DNA of 64,000 bases from VFZN01 sp050249615 (lineage in GTDB: Bacteria > Acidobacteriota > Vicinamibacteria > Vicinamibacterales > UBA2999): assembly GCA_050249615.1 (NCBI GenBank), contig JBFWQE010000002.1, positions 1 to 64,000 on the forward strand, in the 5' to 3' direction. The position numbers and the translations under genes are program-made. The stretch's first letter is position 1; every line of letters begins with the position of its first letter. This document shows positions 17,246 to 25,456 of this stretch, in pieces. The notes under the pieces are model-generated. The model did no database searches, was not told the origin of the DNA, and was given only the letters and a program-made list of their open reading frames with translations.

Positions 17246-18409
17246 CTACACAGTCACCTTTCGCGGATGCTGCGAGTTGTCCTCGAGGAACGTCTTCTTG
17301 TTCTCGAGCTCCTGCTCGGTCGGCTGCACCCGGCCCGTGGCGTCGGTGACGCGCGACACCAGCGTGTGCTCGCCGGCCGAGGCGCCGCTCCACGGGTAGT
17401 TGTAGAACTTCCAGCCGAACCTGGCCTTCGTGGACGGGTCGGCCGTCATCGGCTGCCACGGCCCGTCGTCGATCTTGAGCTCGACGGACTTGATCGGCGT
17501 GCCGTCGTTCAGGACGACGGCCAGGACCTTGTGCTGATTGCCCGCCTTCGTCACGCGGGCGACGAACGACTTGAGCTGCAGGTGGGTGATGGCGGTCTCC
17601 ACCCACTTCATCTCGCCGTTGATCATCTCGCCCTTGAGCGTGCGGTACCAGCGCGCCTGGAACTTGCCCAGGTACTGGTCCTCCTGCGCGTGGATCTCGG
17701 CCAGCCACTTCACGTTCGGCGCGCCGTACCAGCCGGGAACGATGAGGCGGAGCGGGGACCCCTGGTGGCGGGTGAGCGGCTCGCCGTTGAGCGCGTAGGC
17801 GAGGAAGGCCTCGCTGGCGAGCGCCTTGTCGCGCGGCATGCTGCGGCCGTACTGCTGCTCGACGTTGAACTTCTGCGCGCGGAACTCCACCTCCTCCGGG
17901 CCCTTGTCGGCGCCGAAGAAGACGATCTCGCGCGCCTCGGCCTTGAGCCCGGCCTTGTCGAGCACCGTCTTGAGGGGCACGCCCGTCCAGCGCCCGTTGC
18001 CGATGAGGCCCTGCAGCGGCCGCCGGTTGCCCGAGCACTCGAAGCCGAGCTCCATCTCGGCGTTGCCCATCTTGCGGATCTCGTCCAGCGAGAGCGACAG
18101 CGCCGAATTCACGAGCCCCGAGACCTTCAGGCGGTAGGTCGCAGGGTCGACGACGGGGTGGCCGTAGTGCTGCGTGGTGAAGAACTGGTCTGCCGGTGTC
18201 ACGGTGCCGGTGATGGTCTGCGTGTTGAACAGGCGCCGATCCGGCGCGGGGTTCGGATTGAAGTTGGACGGCCAGTCCGTAAACGGCACCAGCGTCTCGC
18301 CCTGGGCCAGCGCGGGCAGCGCCCACTCGGGCACGCCCAGCACGCCAAGGCCGGCGGCGGCGAATCCGGTCTTCTTCAGCATGTCCCGACGCGTCGTCTC
18401 GTTCGCCAT
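17246..18409 (-). CDS. Tat-exported molybdopterin oxidoreductase (sulfite oxidase family)
   Basis: The protein has 387 residues. The N-terminus has a twin-arginine signal (TRRDML, then a hydrophobic run to about residue 36). The molybdopterin domain carries the expected cysteine ligand at about residue 125 (FECSGNRR, compare ECxGN in sulfite oxidases). A C-terminal Mo-co dimerisation domain follows (KSFVARVTKAGNQ to DATGRVQP). It probably oxidises sulfite or a related compound in the periplasm and needs a cytochrome acceptor encoded elsewhere. The ATG at 18409 is chosen over a GTG at 18415 because AGGGAG lies 5 nt before the ATG and overlaps the GTG. Confidence 0.87.
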   Translation of the reverse strand: MANETTRRDMLKKTGFAAAGLGVLGVPEWALPALAQGETLVPFTDWPSNFNPNPAPDRRLFNTQTITGTVTPADQFFTTQHYGHPVVDPATYRLKVSGLVNSALSLSLDEIRKMGNAEMELGFECSGNRRPLQGLIGNGRWTGVPLKTVLDKAGLKAEAREIVFFGADKGPEEVEFRAQKFNVEQQYGRSMPRDKALASEAFLAYALNGEPLTRHQGSPLRLIVPGWYGAPNVKWLAEIHAQEDQYLGKFQARWYRTLKGEMINGEMKWVETAITHLQLKSFVARVTKAGNQHKVLAVVLNDGTPIKSVELKIDDGPWQPMTADPSTKARFGWKFYNYPWSGASAGEHTLVSRVTDATGRVQPTEQELENKKTFLEDNSQHPRKVTV

Positions 18410-18414
18410 GGTCA

Positions 18415-18420
18415 CTCCCT
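18415..18420 (-). promoter_or_regulatory. Ribosome binding site deciding the start of the sulfite-oxidase-like gene
   Basis: On the minus strand AGGGAG lies 5 nt before the ATG at 18409 and excludes the GTG at 18415. Confidence 0.55.
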
Positions 18421-18521
18421 CTCGGTGACGGATTCTACCCGACCCCGGCCCCGATCGGGGTGACCAGATGCGGCCCAGCTGCCGGTGCTACCCCGACCGT
18501 CGGGGCCGTCCCGACCGGGAG

Positions 18522-19286
18522 TCAGGAGCGGTGATCGCGGGCGTCGCTGGCGTCCAGGACTTCGTAGGCGGGGAATCGCACGGCAGGGTCGGCGAGCACC
18601 GCCGAGTCAATCTCGTTCGACAGCCGCTCGACCATCGCATCGACCGTGACGGACCCCGATTCGCGGCTCGTGGACGCGAGCGGCAACAACAGCGCCTCGC
18701 TCCACCAGACCTCGACGACGCCCATCCCGGCGTCCGGACCGGCCACGAATCGCCGGAACTCGGCGCCGGCCACGGTGCGTCGCTCGCCGGTTTCGCGCAG
18801 CGACGACAGCACCTTCGGGTCGAAGCGCATCATCACCACGTCGGCCCAGCCCCTGATGTGCAGCGTGCTCCGGAGATCCGAGTCGTGGTGCACGTGGATC
18901 TCCTTGGCGTCGTGATCGATCAGATAGCCTGCGACCCGGTCGGGATGCACGGGATTGCGTTCGAACAGCCATTCCCGGCGGCCGCCGTCGAGGACGAGGT
19001 GCGCGCGCGTGCGGGTGCGGGTCACGTCCTGCTCGGTGGTCCGCTTCCCGGCCGGGCCGCCCTGCCAGGTGGTCACCAGCGTGTAGGCGATGGGGTCGAT
19101 GGCGTCGGCATTGGCGGGGACAGCAGGGACCGGCGCCGCGTCGGGCGGGTCGGGGGCCGAGCGCTCGGGAAGAATGATCGCCACGGCGGGCCCCTCATCC
19201 GTGGCAGCCTGTCGGGTCGTGACGACCGCCGCGACGGTCGCGATGCCCGCCACGCCCAACAGGGCCGCCAGCACGAATCGATTCAT
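18522..19286 (-). CDS. Exported protein of unknown function
   Basis: The protein has 254 residues with a single N-terminal hydrophobic segment (about 4-22, signal peptide or anchor) and a Pro/Ala-rich linker. A beta-rich domain follows (IAYTLVTTWQGGPAGKRTTEQDVTRT, later AEFRRFVAG, VEVWWSEALLLPL). The pattern resembles small periplasmic proteins that read out a conjugated or modified substrate (DUF4412-like), but I cannot assign a family. It starts 2 nt after the alkaline phosphatase stop, so both are almost surely co-transcribed. A GC-rich palindrome (CCCCGACCGTCGGGG, 18491-18505) lies downstream without a T-tract. Confidence 0.7.
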   Translation of the reverse strand: MNRFVLAALLGVAGIATVAAVVTTRQAATDEGPAVAIILPERSAPDPPDAAPVPAVPANADAIDPIAYTLVTTWQGGPAGKRTTEQDVTRTRTRAHLVLDGGRREWLFERNPVHPDRVAGYLIDHDAKEIHVHHDSDLRSTLHIRGWADVVMMRFDPKVLSSLRETGERRTVAGAEFRRFVAGPDAGMGVVEVWWSEALLLPLASTSRESGSVTVDAMVERLSNEIDSAVLADPAVRFPAYEVLDASDARDHRS

Positions 19287-19288
19287 GC

Positions 19289-20821
19289 TCAGAACCCGAG
19301 CGCCCGCGCCATCACGCGGTAGATGAAGGTGTTCTTCACCGTGCCGCGCACCATGTCGGCGCCGGGCCCGATGGCGTAGATGGCCACCTCCTCGGCGGAG
19401 TGCGTCTCCGAGCCGAGCGGCACCGCCGCCTCCTGGCGATAGTTCGGATGCGCGAACCCGTCGGGATCGGGTCCGGGGAGGTTCGTGCTGCCCGGCAGAC
19501 CCACGAAGGGATCCGTCGTCGGGTCCACGCGCCCGGCCGTGCCGCGGTAGCCCGGGCCGTTGCCATAGACGAGCGCCGTGTAGGGCACGCCGCTCGCGTC
19601 GGTGCTCGGCTCCACGCAGTTCCCGTTGACGTCGTAGACCAGATCCAGGATGCCGTTGCCGGCCAGCGCCGTTGCGTACGGGGAGCCGGGCGAGCACGCG
19701 GAGATGGGGTACGGCATCTCGCTCAGCGGGCGCAGCGGATAGCCCGCGATGTTGAACACGTGGCTGTGATCGGCCGACACGATGATGAGCGTGTCGCGCA
19801 GATCGACCGCGCGGATGGCCGCGCCGATGGCGCGGTCGAACTCCTGCGTGTCGTGCAGGGCGCGCAGGGCATTGCCGTCGTGGTGGGCGTGGTCGATGCG
19901 GCCCGACTCCACCATCAGGAAGTAGCCGCCGTTCCGCTTCCCGCCGCGCCGGTGTCCCTGGCTCAGCAGGTCGATCGCCTTCAGCGTCATGTCCGTGATG
20001 CTGGGCTCGCCGCCGGCGTCGGTGGCGCGATCGAACTCGTATTCCATGTGCCCGCGCTCGAACAGGCCCAGGACCGGAAGGCTCTGCTGCGTCAGCGCAT
20101 TGAAGCCCGCGGTATTCCACACGTAGGAGTACCCGGCGCCCTGGTACTCGGCCCGGAGGTCGCGGCCATCCGTCCGGCTGCCGCCCCCGCCTTCCTCGTC
20201 GGTCGTGCCGCTCGGCACGAAGTACTGCCGGCCGCCGCCGAAGAGCAGGTCCACGCCATCGCCGAGCGCCGTGTTGTAGGTGGCGTCGCCCGGCAGCGAC
20301 TGCAGGGCAATGGCGTTCTCGTCGTTGCGATCGTTGATGTGGGCGTAGGTGGCCGCCGGCGTCGCGTGGGTGATGCGGGCGGTGCTGATGACGCCTACCT
20401 TCATCCCACGGCCCTTCGCTCGCTCGAGCAGCGTCGTCACGCGCGCGCCGTCGCCATCGCCGTTGAAGTCCGCGTACTCGGTGGTGTCATCCAGCCCGAT
20501 GACGCCGGCGTTGGTGTTCTGGCCGGTCATCATGGCCGTCATCGTCGGGGCGCTATCGGGAGTGATGGAGTCGGCCGAGAACGTGCGCGACAGTGCCGTG
20601 TACGGGAACTGGTCCACCACCAGGTTGCCCGCCACGCCCACCGAGTACACGCGCGTGGCGGTGACGGTGGAGACGCCCATGCCGTCGCCGATGAATAGGA
20701 TGACGTTCTTCGCGCGGCGGTGTCCTTGCCGATCGTTGTCGCCGCTGGCGGCCACGCCAGCGGCAAGGGCGCCGATCGCGGCCGCGCCCGCCAGGATTCG
20801 AGTCAGGGTCGTGCGTCGCAT
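19289..20821 (-). CDS. Alkaline phosphatase (PhoA superfamily)
   Basis: This is a periplasmic phosphomonoesterase of 510 residues with a signal peptide (1-25). Metal and active-site motifs are visible: FIGDGMG (first zinc/magnesium Asp), TPDSAPTMTAMMTG (Ser nucleophile), ESGRIDHAHHDGNA (Asp and His ligands), VSADHSH (Asp-His pair) and the late ETHSAEEVAIYAIGP. A start at 20821 is supported by GGAGGAA 5 nt upstream. It forms a two-gene unit with the unknown exported protein downstream. Phosphate control is plausible, but no Pho box was recognised. Confidence 0.92.
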   Translation of the reverse strand: MRRTTLTRILAGAAAIGALAAGVAASGDNDRQGHRRAKNVILFIGDGMGVSTVTATRVYSVGVAGNLVVDQFPYTALSRTFSADSITPDSAPTMTAMMTGQNTNAGVIGLDDTTEYADFNGDGDGARVTTLLERAKGRGMKVGVISTARITHATPAATYAHINDRNDENAIALQSLPGDATYNTALGDGVDLLFGGGRQYFVPSGTTDEEGGGGSRTDGRDLRAEYQGAGYSYVWNTAGFNALTQQSLPVLGLFERGHMEYEFDRATDAGGEPSITDMTLKAIDLLSQGHRRGGKRNGGYFLMVESGRIDHAHHDGNALRALHDTQEFDRAIGAAIRAVDLRDTLIIVSADHSHVFNIAGYPLRPLSEMPYPISACSPGSPYATALAGNGILDLVYDVNGNCVEPSTDASGVPYTALVYGNGPGYRGTAGRVDPTTDPFVGLPGSTNLPGPDPDGFAHPNYRQEAAVPLGSETHSAEEVAIYAIGPGADMVRGTVKNTFIYRVMARALGF

Positions 20822-20941
20822 GCAGTTCCTCCCCGGGGCGTCGTGGCGACCGGAGGAGACGCCGGGCCCCGAAGAGAGACACTACGAAGCGGCTGTGACG
20901 ACGCTGCGAAGCGCGGGCAACGGGCGGGTAATTTCGTCACC

Positions 20942-21904
20942 TCACTGCCCGGTCGCGTCCTTGAGCTTCGCGCGCTCGTAGTCGGCGCGGATGACCGCTT
21001 CACGCGCGAGGTCGAACTGGCGGGCCTCGACCGCCTCGACCGCATCGTCAAGGTAGCCCTGCATGGCCAGGGAAGCGGCCAGGGTGGTCGGATGCAGGGA
21101 CAGTCCCCGTGACGCCAGCCGGAGCCGCAGATCCGCGAGGATCCGCTGCGCCTGGTGCGCCCCGCTCGACGCGGTCGCGAAGCGATCTCGAACCTGGCGC
21201 CAGAGCTGACGGTCGTCCGAGGACAGGGCCGCTTCGTCCACGACCGGAAGCGCAACCGGCTCGGGTACCGGTTCGCGGCCGATGGCCTGGTCGATGGACT
21301 GTTCGTAGCCCGGCCGGGCGTCATCCCAGTCGGACCAGAGTCTCCACTGCGACCGCGGATCCATGGCGGCCACGGCGGCCCACCCGAGGCCGAGCGTCTC
21401 GAGCGTACGGTTGAATCCGGCGTCCGCGCGCCCCGCCAGGACCAGCGACCGCGCCGCGCGATGCGCGCCCGCGTAGCCGAACCAGTACCCGGCACGCGAC
21501 GTCAGGCCGCCAACACCGTAGAAGCCACCGAGGGCGGTGTACGTGCCAATCAGTGCCCGCACGACATCACGGTTGCCGCGGAAACGCCGGCTCGCACCGC
21601 CCAGCCAGGCGAACGACCGTCCGGCAAGCCGCCCGTGGCGGCGGTAGTCGTCCGGTCCGAACCGATGCACGAGCGGCTGGAGCGCGAGGAATCGACCTCG
21701 CAGCCGCTCGGAGTCGGCCACTACCTGCGCGCCGTCCAGGCGCCCGGAGCCGAGCCGTGCCTCGAGCTCGCGCAAGTCCTGGTCGAGCCCGTCCTGCTGC
21801 GCCTGCACCGCAGGCTGCTCGCTCGACGGCGCGACGGCGCCGCCCGCCGCTTCGCGGGGAGTTGTGGCGATGACCAGCAGCAGTGTCAATGTCAGGCCGT
21901 GCAT
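20942..21904 (-). CDS. Exported protein of unknown function, last gene of the kinase cluster
   Basis: The protein has 320 residues with a short hydrophobic N-terminus (signal peptide) followed by a mostly helical, Arg/Ala-rich sequence. The centre has a Gly-Tyr-Trp-rich patch (GTYTALGGFYGVGGLTSRAGYWFGYAG). I recognise no domain. It lies 33 nt after the CsgG-like gene and may share its function at the envelope. The copy of the CAGGGACAGTCCCCGT repeat at 21095-21110 is read in frame near the C-terminus (RGLSLHP). Orthologues would be needed to support the start; an internal start would lose the signal peptide. Confidence 0.65.
   Translation of the reverse strand: MHGLTLTLLLVIATTPREAAGGAVAPSSEQPAVQAQQDGLDQDLRELEARLGSGRLDGAQVVADSERLRGRFLALQPLVHRFGPDDYRRHGRLAGRSFAWLGGASRRFRGNRDVVRALIGTYTALGGFYGVGGLTSRAGYWFGYAGAHRAARSLVLAGRADAGFNRTLETLGLGWAAVAAMDPRSQWRLWSDWDDARPGYEQSIDQAIGREPVPEPVALPVVDEAALSSDDRQLWRQVRDRFATASSGAHQAQRILADLRLRLASRGLSLHPTTLAASLAMQGYLDDAVEAVEARQFDLAREAVIRADYERAKLKDATGQ
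21095..21110. repeat. In-gene copy of the CAGGGACAGTCCCCGT palindrome
   Basis: The interspersed repeat word is read through in frame inside the minus-strand gene 20942-21904. Confidence 0.55.
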
Positions 21905-21937
21905 GATGGACTCCCTTCGAGCGCTGGCCCGCGCCCG

Positions 21938-23188
21938 CTAGGGCAGCCGCCGGCGCACGAGCCCGTCCTTGTTGCTCACGGGCTTGCCCGCGTAGGGGCC
22001 GGTCGCGACGCGCTCGCGCACCGACGACACGGTCATCACGCCGAGCTGCTCGACGTCGTTGTCCAACACTTCACCGGTCACGGGGTCCTTGATCTCCGCG
22101 ACGATGCGGAACACGTCGAACTGCTGGCCGACCTCGACGCCCTGGTTCGAGCCGGCAGTGATCGTGATGGCGCCGCCCGAGACGGCGGCCACGCGCGCCT
22201 CGATGTCCACCTCGCGCTTCGGCAAGCCAGGGACCTTCTCGTTCATCACGGCGGCGAGCTTGTCGGTGGCCTCGATGACCGCCTCGCCAATGATGGTCTC
22301 CGCGAAGTTCTGGCTGGTCATATCCACGCTGCCGCCCACGACACCGCCGGACCAGCCGAAGATGCCGCCAAGCCCGCTGCTCTTGCGCTTGCTCTCCCCC
22401 ATGGCCTCGCCGCTGTCGATGACTTCGCTGGTCTCGGCGTCCACCAGCCGGTAGTTGATGGTGACCACCGCCTTGTCTTCCTTCTTTCCGATCCGGACGC
22501 CGCCGAGCGGCCCGCCGAAGCCGAACGCGCCCAGGCTGACGCGCTTGTCGCGATCGTCCCTGCCGAAGGCGACGATGTCGCCCATGAGGTAGACGTCGGC
22601 GCCGAGGATCTGCCCGATGCGCGCGTTGGTGCCCTGGCGCACGCGGTTGCTGGCGCCGAAGTCCTGCTCCTTCATTACCGTGTCCACCTTCGCGCGCTCC
22701 ACCAGGCGGATTCGGCCCGCCTCCTGCAGGCGCTTGGTGAGCAGCGCCCGGATGCCTTTTCCAATGTCCACGTTGGTGCCGAAGATGGCCTGGACCGCCG
22801 TGGAGACCGTGGCCCAGTCGAACTCGTCGATGGCCGCGCGGCGCATGGAGGCGCGCGGATCGACGGCCGGAACCGGCGCCGCCACCGGCATCGGCGCCGC
22901 GCTGGCCGCTGGGGCCGGAGGCCCCTCCGTCATGGCGGTGATGACCCGGTCCGACACGCCGGCGTTCTTCAGCTTCAGCATCTCGCTGGTGCCGAGATCC
23001 CCGTGCAGCCTGTCGCGCGCGATGGCACGAATGATGAGGTCGTCGCTGAGGCCGCTCTTCTTGAGCGCGATGACCTGGTCCACCGGGGTGTCCGCACTCT
23101 GGGCAGACGCGGCCGGGACGACGCCCGCCAGCAGCCACGCCCCGAGGATGAACGCGCCAACCACGCTTCGCCTTGCGCACGCTTTCAT
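21938..23188 (-). CDS. CsgG/HfaB-like envelope protein
   Basis: The protein has 416 residues with a signal peptide (1-29). A helical stretch (about 34-90, VDQVIALKKSGLSDDLIIRAI, repeated as LKLKNAGVSDRVITAM) is followed by a Pro/Ala linker and then a CsgG-type domain (about 115-310; GIRALLTKRLQEAGRIRLVER, IGQILGADVYLMGDIVAFG). A C-terminal beta domain (about 330-415, RVAAVSGGAITITAGSNQG) resembles the FlgT C-domain. CsgG forms an outer-membrane pore for curli; most CsgG-domain proteins in other phyla are of unknown role, and no lipobox or curli genes are seen here. It follows the kinase gene after 87 nt. Confidence 0.82.
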   Translation of the reverse strand: MKACARRSVVGAFILGAWLLAGVVPAASAQSADTPVDQVIALKKSGLSDDLIIRAIARDRLHGDLGTSEMLKLKNAGVSDRVITAMTEGPPAPAASAAPMPVAAPVPAVDPRASMRRAAIDEFDWATVSTAVQAIFGTNVDIGKGIRALLTKRLQEAGRIRLVERAKVDTVMKEQDFGASNRVRQGTNARIGQILGADVYLMGDIVAFGRDDRDKRVSLGAFGFGGPLGGVRIGKKEDKAVVTINYRLVDAETSEVIDSGEAMGESKRKSSGLGGIFGWSGGVVGGSVDMTSQNFAETIIGEAVIEATDKLAAVMNEKVPGLPKREVDIEARVAAVSGGAITITAGSNQGVEVGQQFDVFRIVAEIKDPVTGEVLDNDVEQLGVMTVSSVRERVATGPYAGKPVSNKDGLVRRRLP

Positions 23189-23275
23189 GACTCCTCCTCG
23201 ACCCTTCGGTTCGTTGTCACCCGTACAAAGCGCAAACGCGCGGTGAGACTGCGCGGGCCCCGGCCCGGGCCGCCC

Positions 23276-25441
23276 TCATCGCCCAACGGCCTCCCCCACG
23301 AGCTTCAGTGCGTAGCTCGCGCGCTGGAGGTTGTCGCGAACGCCGGTGCTGTCCCGCCGTTCGAGGTCGCGCGTGGCGGCCTCGAGAAACGATTCCACTC
23401 TCGACATCCCTGCCGCGATGTCGGCCCGCAGCACCTGCCCGCTGCTCTCGAGCCGCTGGCGCAGGTCCGCGACGTTCACGCGCGTCTGCTCGGCGGTCAC
23501 GCGCACGCGGGCGATCTGACGGGTCAGCTCGTCGAACTCCGCCGGATCCATCGCGGCCGGGGCACCCATGGCGGCCGGGGTGGAAGCTCGGCGCGCGCCG
23601 GGCGGGGGAGCCGCGCTCGTCGTCACCGCTTCCGCCACCGGCTCCGGGGGCGCGGCAGGAGACGGCAGCATGCCGGCGGCATCCAGCCGGGCGCCAAGTC
23701 CCCGCAGCAGCCCGGAGAGCTCGGCAAGCTGGGCTTTCACCCAGGGGTCCTCCGCAGGTGCCGCTCTCACCGCGACTTCAGCCGCACGCCGGTAGCTCGC
23801 CACGGCCTGCTGGCGCTCACCGCCCGGCGGCGCCAGGGGGCCGGCCTGCAGGTCCCCGGCCTGGCGGTAGGTGAGCGCGATGGAGCGTTTGACCGGCAGC
23901 TCCGCCTCGCCCGCAAGGTTCGCGGCGCGATCGAGGAAGTGGTTGACGCCGCCGATGAGACGGTCCGCGCGTTCTCGACCCTCGTCGCGCGTGGCCAGCG
24001 CCGGCAGCGCGTCGGACGACAGCACGGCGCTCGCGCCGGCCACGTCCGCGAGCTTCTCCTCGACAGGCACGGCCTGGTTGGGCTCGGCCCATCGCTCGAC
24101 CCGCGCGTTGAGCATCACGACGAAGCGCTCGAGCTCTCCAGCCCGAGCCTCGAGCCGCGCGCGCTCGATGGCATTCCGCACGGCGATTCCGCCACCGGTG
24201 AGGACGGCGATGATGAGCAGCGCCGCCAGCGCGGCCGCCATTCGGTTGCGGCCGACGAACAGGCGGAAGCGATAGACCCACTGATGGCTGCGGGAGGCGA
24301 GCGGGCGGCCTTCGAGCACCCGATCGATTTCTTCACGCAGGGCGCGGACACTCGGGTAGCGGAGCAGGGGCTCCTTCTCGAGCGCCGCCAGCGTGACGCG
24401 ATCGAGATCGGCCGTGATCCGCAACTGTCGCGTGGAAGGCGGCCGATCCGACCGGCGCGCGGCCATCGCGCCCCGGCGGCTCGGCGGAACCGGCGCGCGC
24501 CCTGAAAGCTGCGCCGACACGTCGGGCCGCCCCTGGTCGTCGCCAAACGGCAGTTCCCCGGTGAGCAGCTGGTACAGCAGGACGCCGAGCGAGTACACGT
24601 CGCTCGGCTTGTCCACCTCGCGCCCGTCGATCTGCTCGGGGCTCGCGTACCCCGGGGTCATGATCATCGTCTGGTGGCCGGGCGACGAGACGGGCGACGC
24701 CAGCCCGGCGATGCCCTGCACGCGCGCGATGCCGAAATCGAGCAGCTTGACGGTGCCCTCCGGCGTCACCAGCACGTTGCTCGGCTTCAGGTCACGATGA
24801 ATGACGGCCTTGTCGTGCAGGTGCTCGACGGCCAGGCAGACCTGCCGGAACAATCCGAGCCTGGCCCGCACGTCGGCCTGCGCGGAGGCGCAGTGCGCAT
24901 CGATGGGCACGCCGGCGATGTGCTCCATCACGTAGAAGGGCCGGCCGTCGGGTGTGTCGCCGCCGTCCAGGATGCGCGCGATGTTCGGGTGATCCAGGCC
25001 CGCGAGGATCTGCCGCTCCTGGCGGAAGCGCTTCACGAACTCGGGGTCGAGCGCGCCGGCGCCGATCACCTTGAGCGCCACCACCTTGCTGAAGACGTCG
25101 TCGTTGCGGGCTGCGAGGTAGACAACGCCCATGCCGCCGCGGCCGATCTCGCGCAGCAGCCGATAGTGGCCGACCTGCACGCCGAGGTCGGGGGCTCCGA
25201 GCGCCGGGGCCGGCGCCCTGGCCGGTGCCTCCGGCGTGGGTGACGTGTCGGCGGATAGCGGCACGCGCGACGGCAGCTCCGTGGCGGCGCCGGTGGCCAG
25301 CAGGGCCTTCAGCTCGGCGCGCAGCGTTCCGTCGTCCGGCGTCTGAGCCTCGATGAACGCCTGGCGCTCTGCCGGCTCGACGGAGGCGGCGGCGTCGAAC
25401 AGCGCGCGCAGGCGCTCGTAGCGTTCGAGGCTCAGAGGCAT
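23276..25441 (-). CDS. Membrane Ser/Thr protein kinase
   Basis: The protein has 721 residues. After an 80-residue N-terminal helical domain (ERYERLRALFDAAASVEPAE, usual in Acidobacteriota kinases) comes a complete Hanks kinase domain at about 93-380. It has the glycine loop GRGGMG (100-105), catalytic Lys124, HRDLKPSN (215-222) and DFG (235-237). One membrane helix lies at 401-421. The remaining 300 residues are outside and rich in predicted coiled coil and Pro/Ala linkers. It lies 15 nt after the subtilase gene and two genes after the ECF sigma factor. Kinases of this type activate partner ECF sigma factors by phosphorylation in the known PknT-EcfP case, so the sigma factor here is the natural candidate target. 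Confidence 0.9.
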   Translation of the reverse strand: MPLSLERYERLRALFDAAASVEPAERQAFIEAQTPDDGTLRAELKALLATGAATELPSRVPLSADTSPTPEAPARAPAPALGAPDLGVQVGHYRLLREIGRGGMGVVYLAARNDDVFSKVVALKVIGAGALDPEFVKRFRQERQILAGLDHPNIARILDGGDTPDGRPFYVMEHIAGVPIDAHCASAQADVRARLGLFRQVCLAVEHLHDKAVIHRDLKPSNVLVTPEGTVKLLDFGIARVQGIAGLASPVSSPGHQTMIMTPGYASPEQIDGREVDKPSDVYSLGVLLYQLLTGELPFGDDQGRPDVSAQLSGRAPVPPSRRGAMAARRSDRPPSTRQLRITADLDRVTLAALEKEPLLRYPSVRALREEIDRVLEGRPLASRSHQWVYRFRLFVGRNRMAAALAALLIIAVLTGGGIAVRNAIERARLEARAGELERFVVMLNARVERWAEPNQAVPVEEKLADVAGASAVLSSDALPALATRDEGRERADRLIGGVNHFLDRAANLAGEAELPVKRSIALTYRQAGDLQAGPLAPPGGERQQAVASYRRAAEVAVRAAPAEDPWVKAQLAELSGLLRGLGARLDAAGMLPSPAAPPEPVAEAVTTSAAPPPGARRASTPAAMGAPAAMDPAEFDELTRQIARVRVTAEQTRVNVADLRQRLESSGQVLRADIAAGMSRVESFLEAATRDLERRDSTGVRDNLQRASYALKLVGEAVGR

Positions 25442-25456
25442 GTCAGTCGTACAGCG

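Noticed and set aside
18491..18505. CCCCGACCGTCGGGG as a terminator of the phosphatase operon
   Set aside because: The loop is too tight as drawn and no T-tract follows; GC-rich palindromes of this size are frequent in this DNA.
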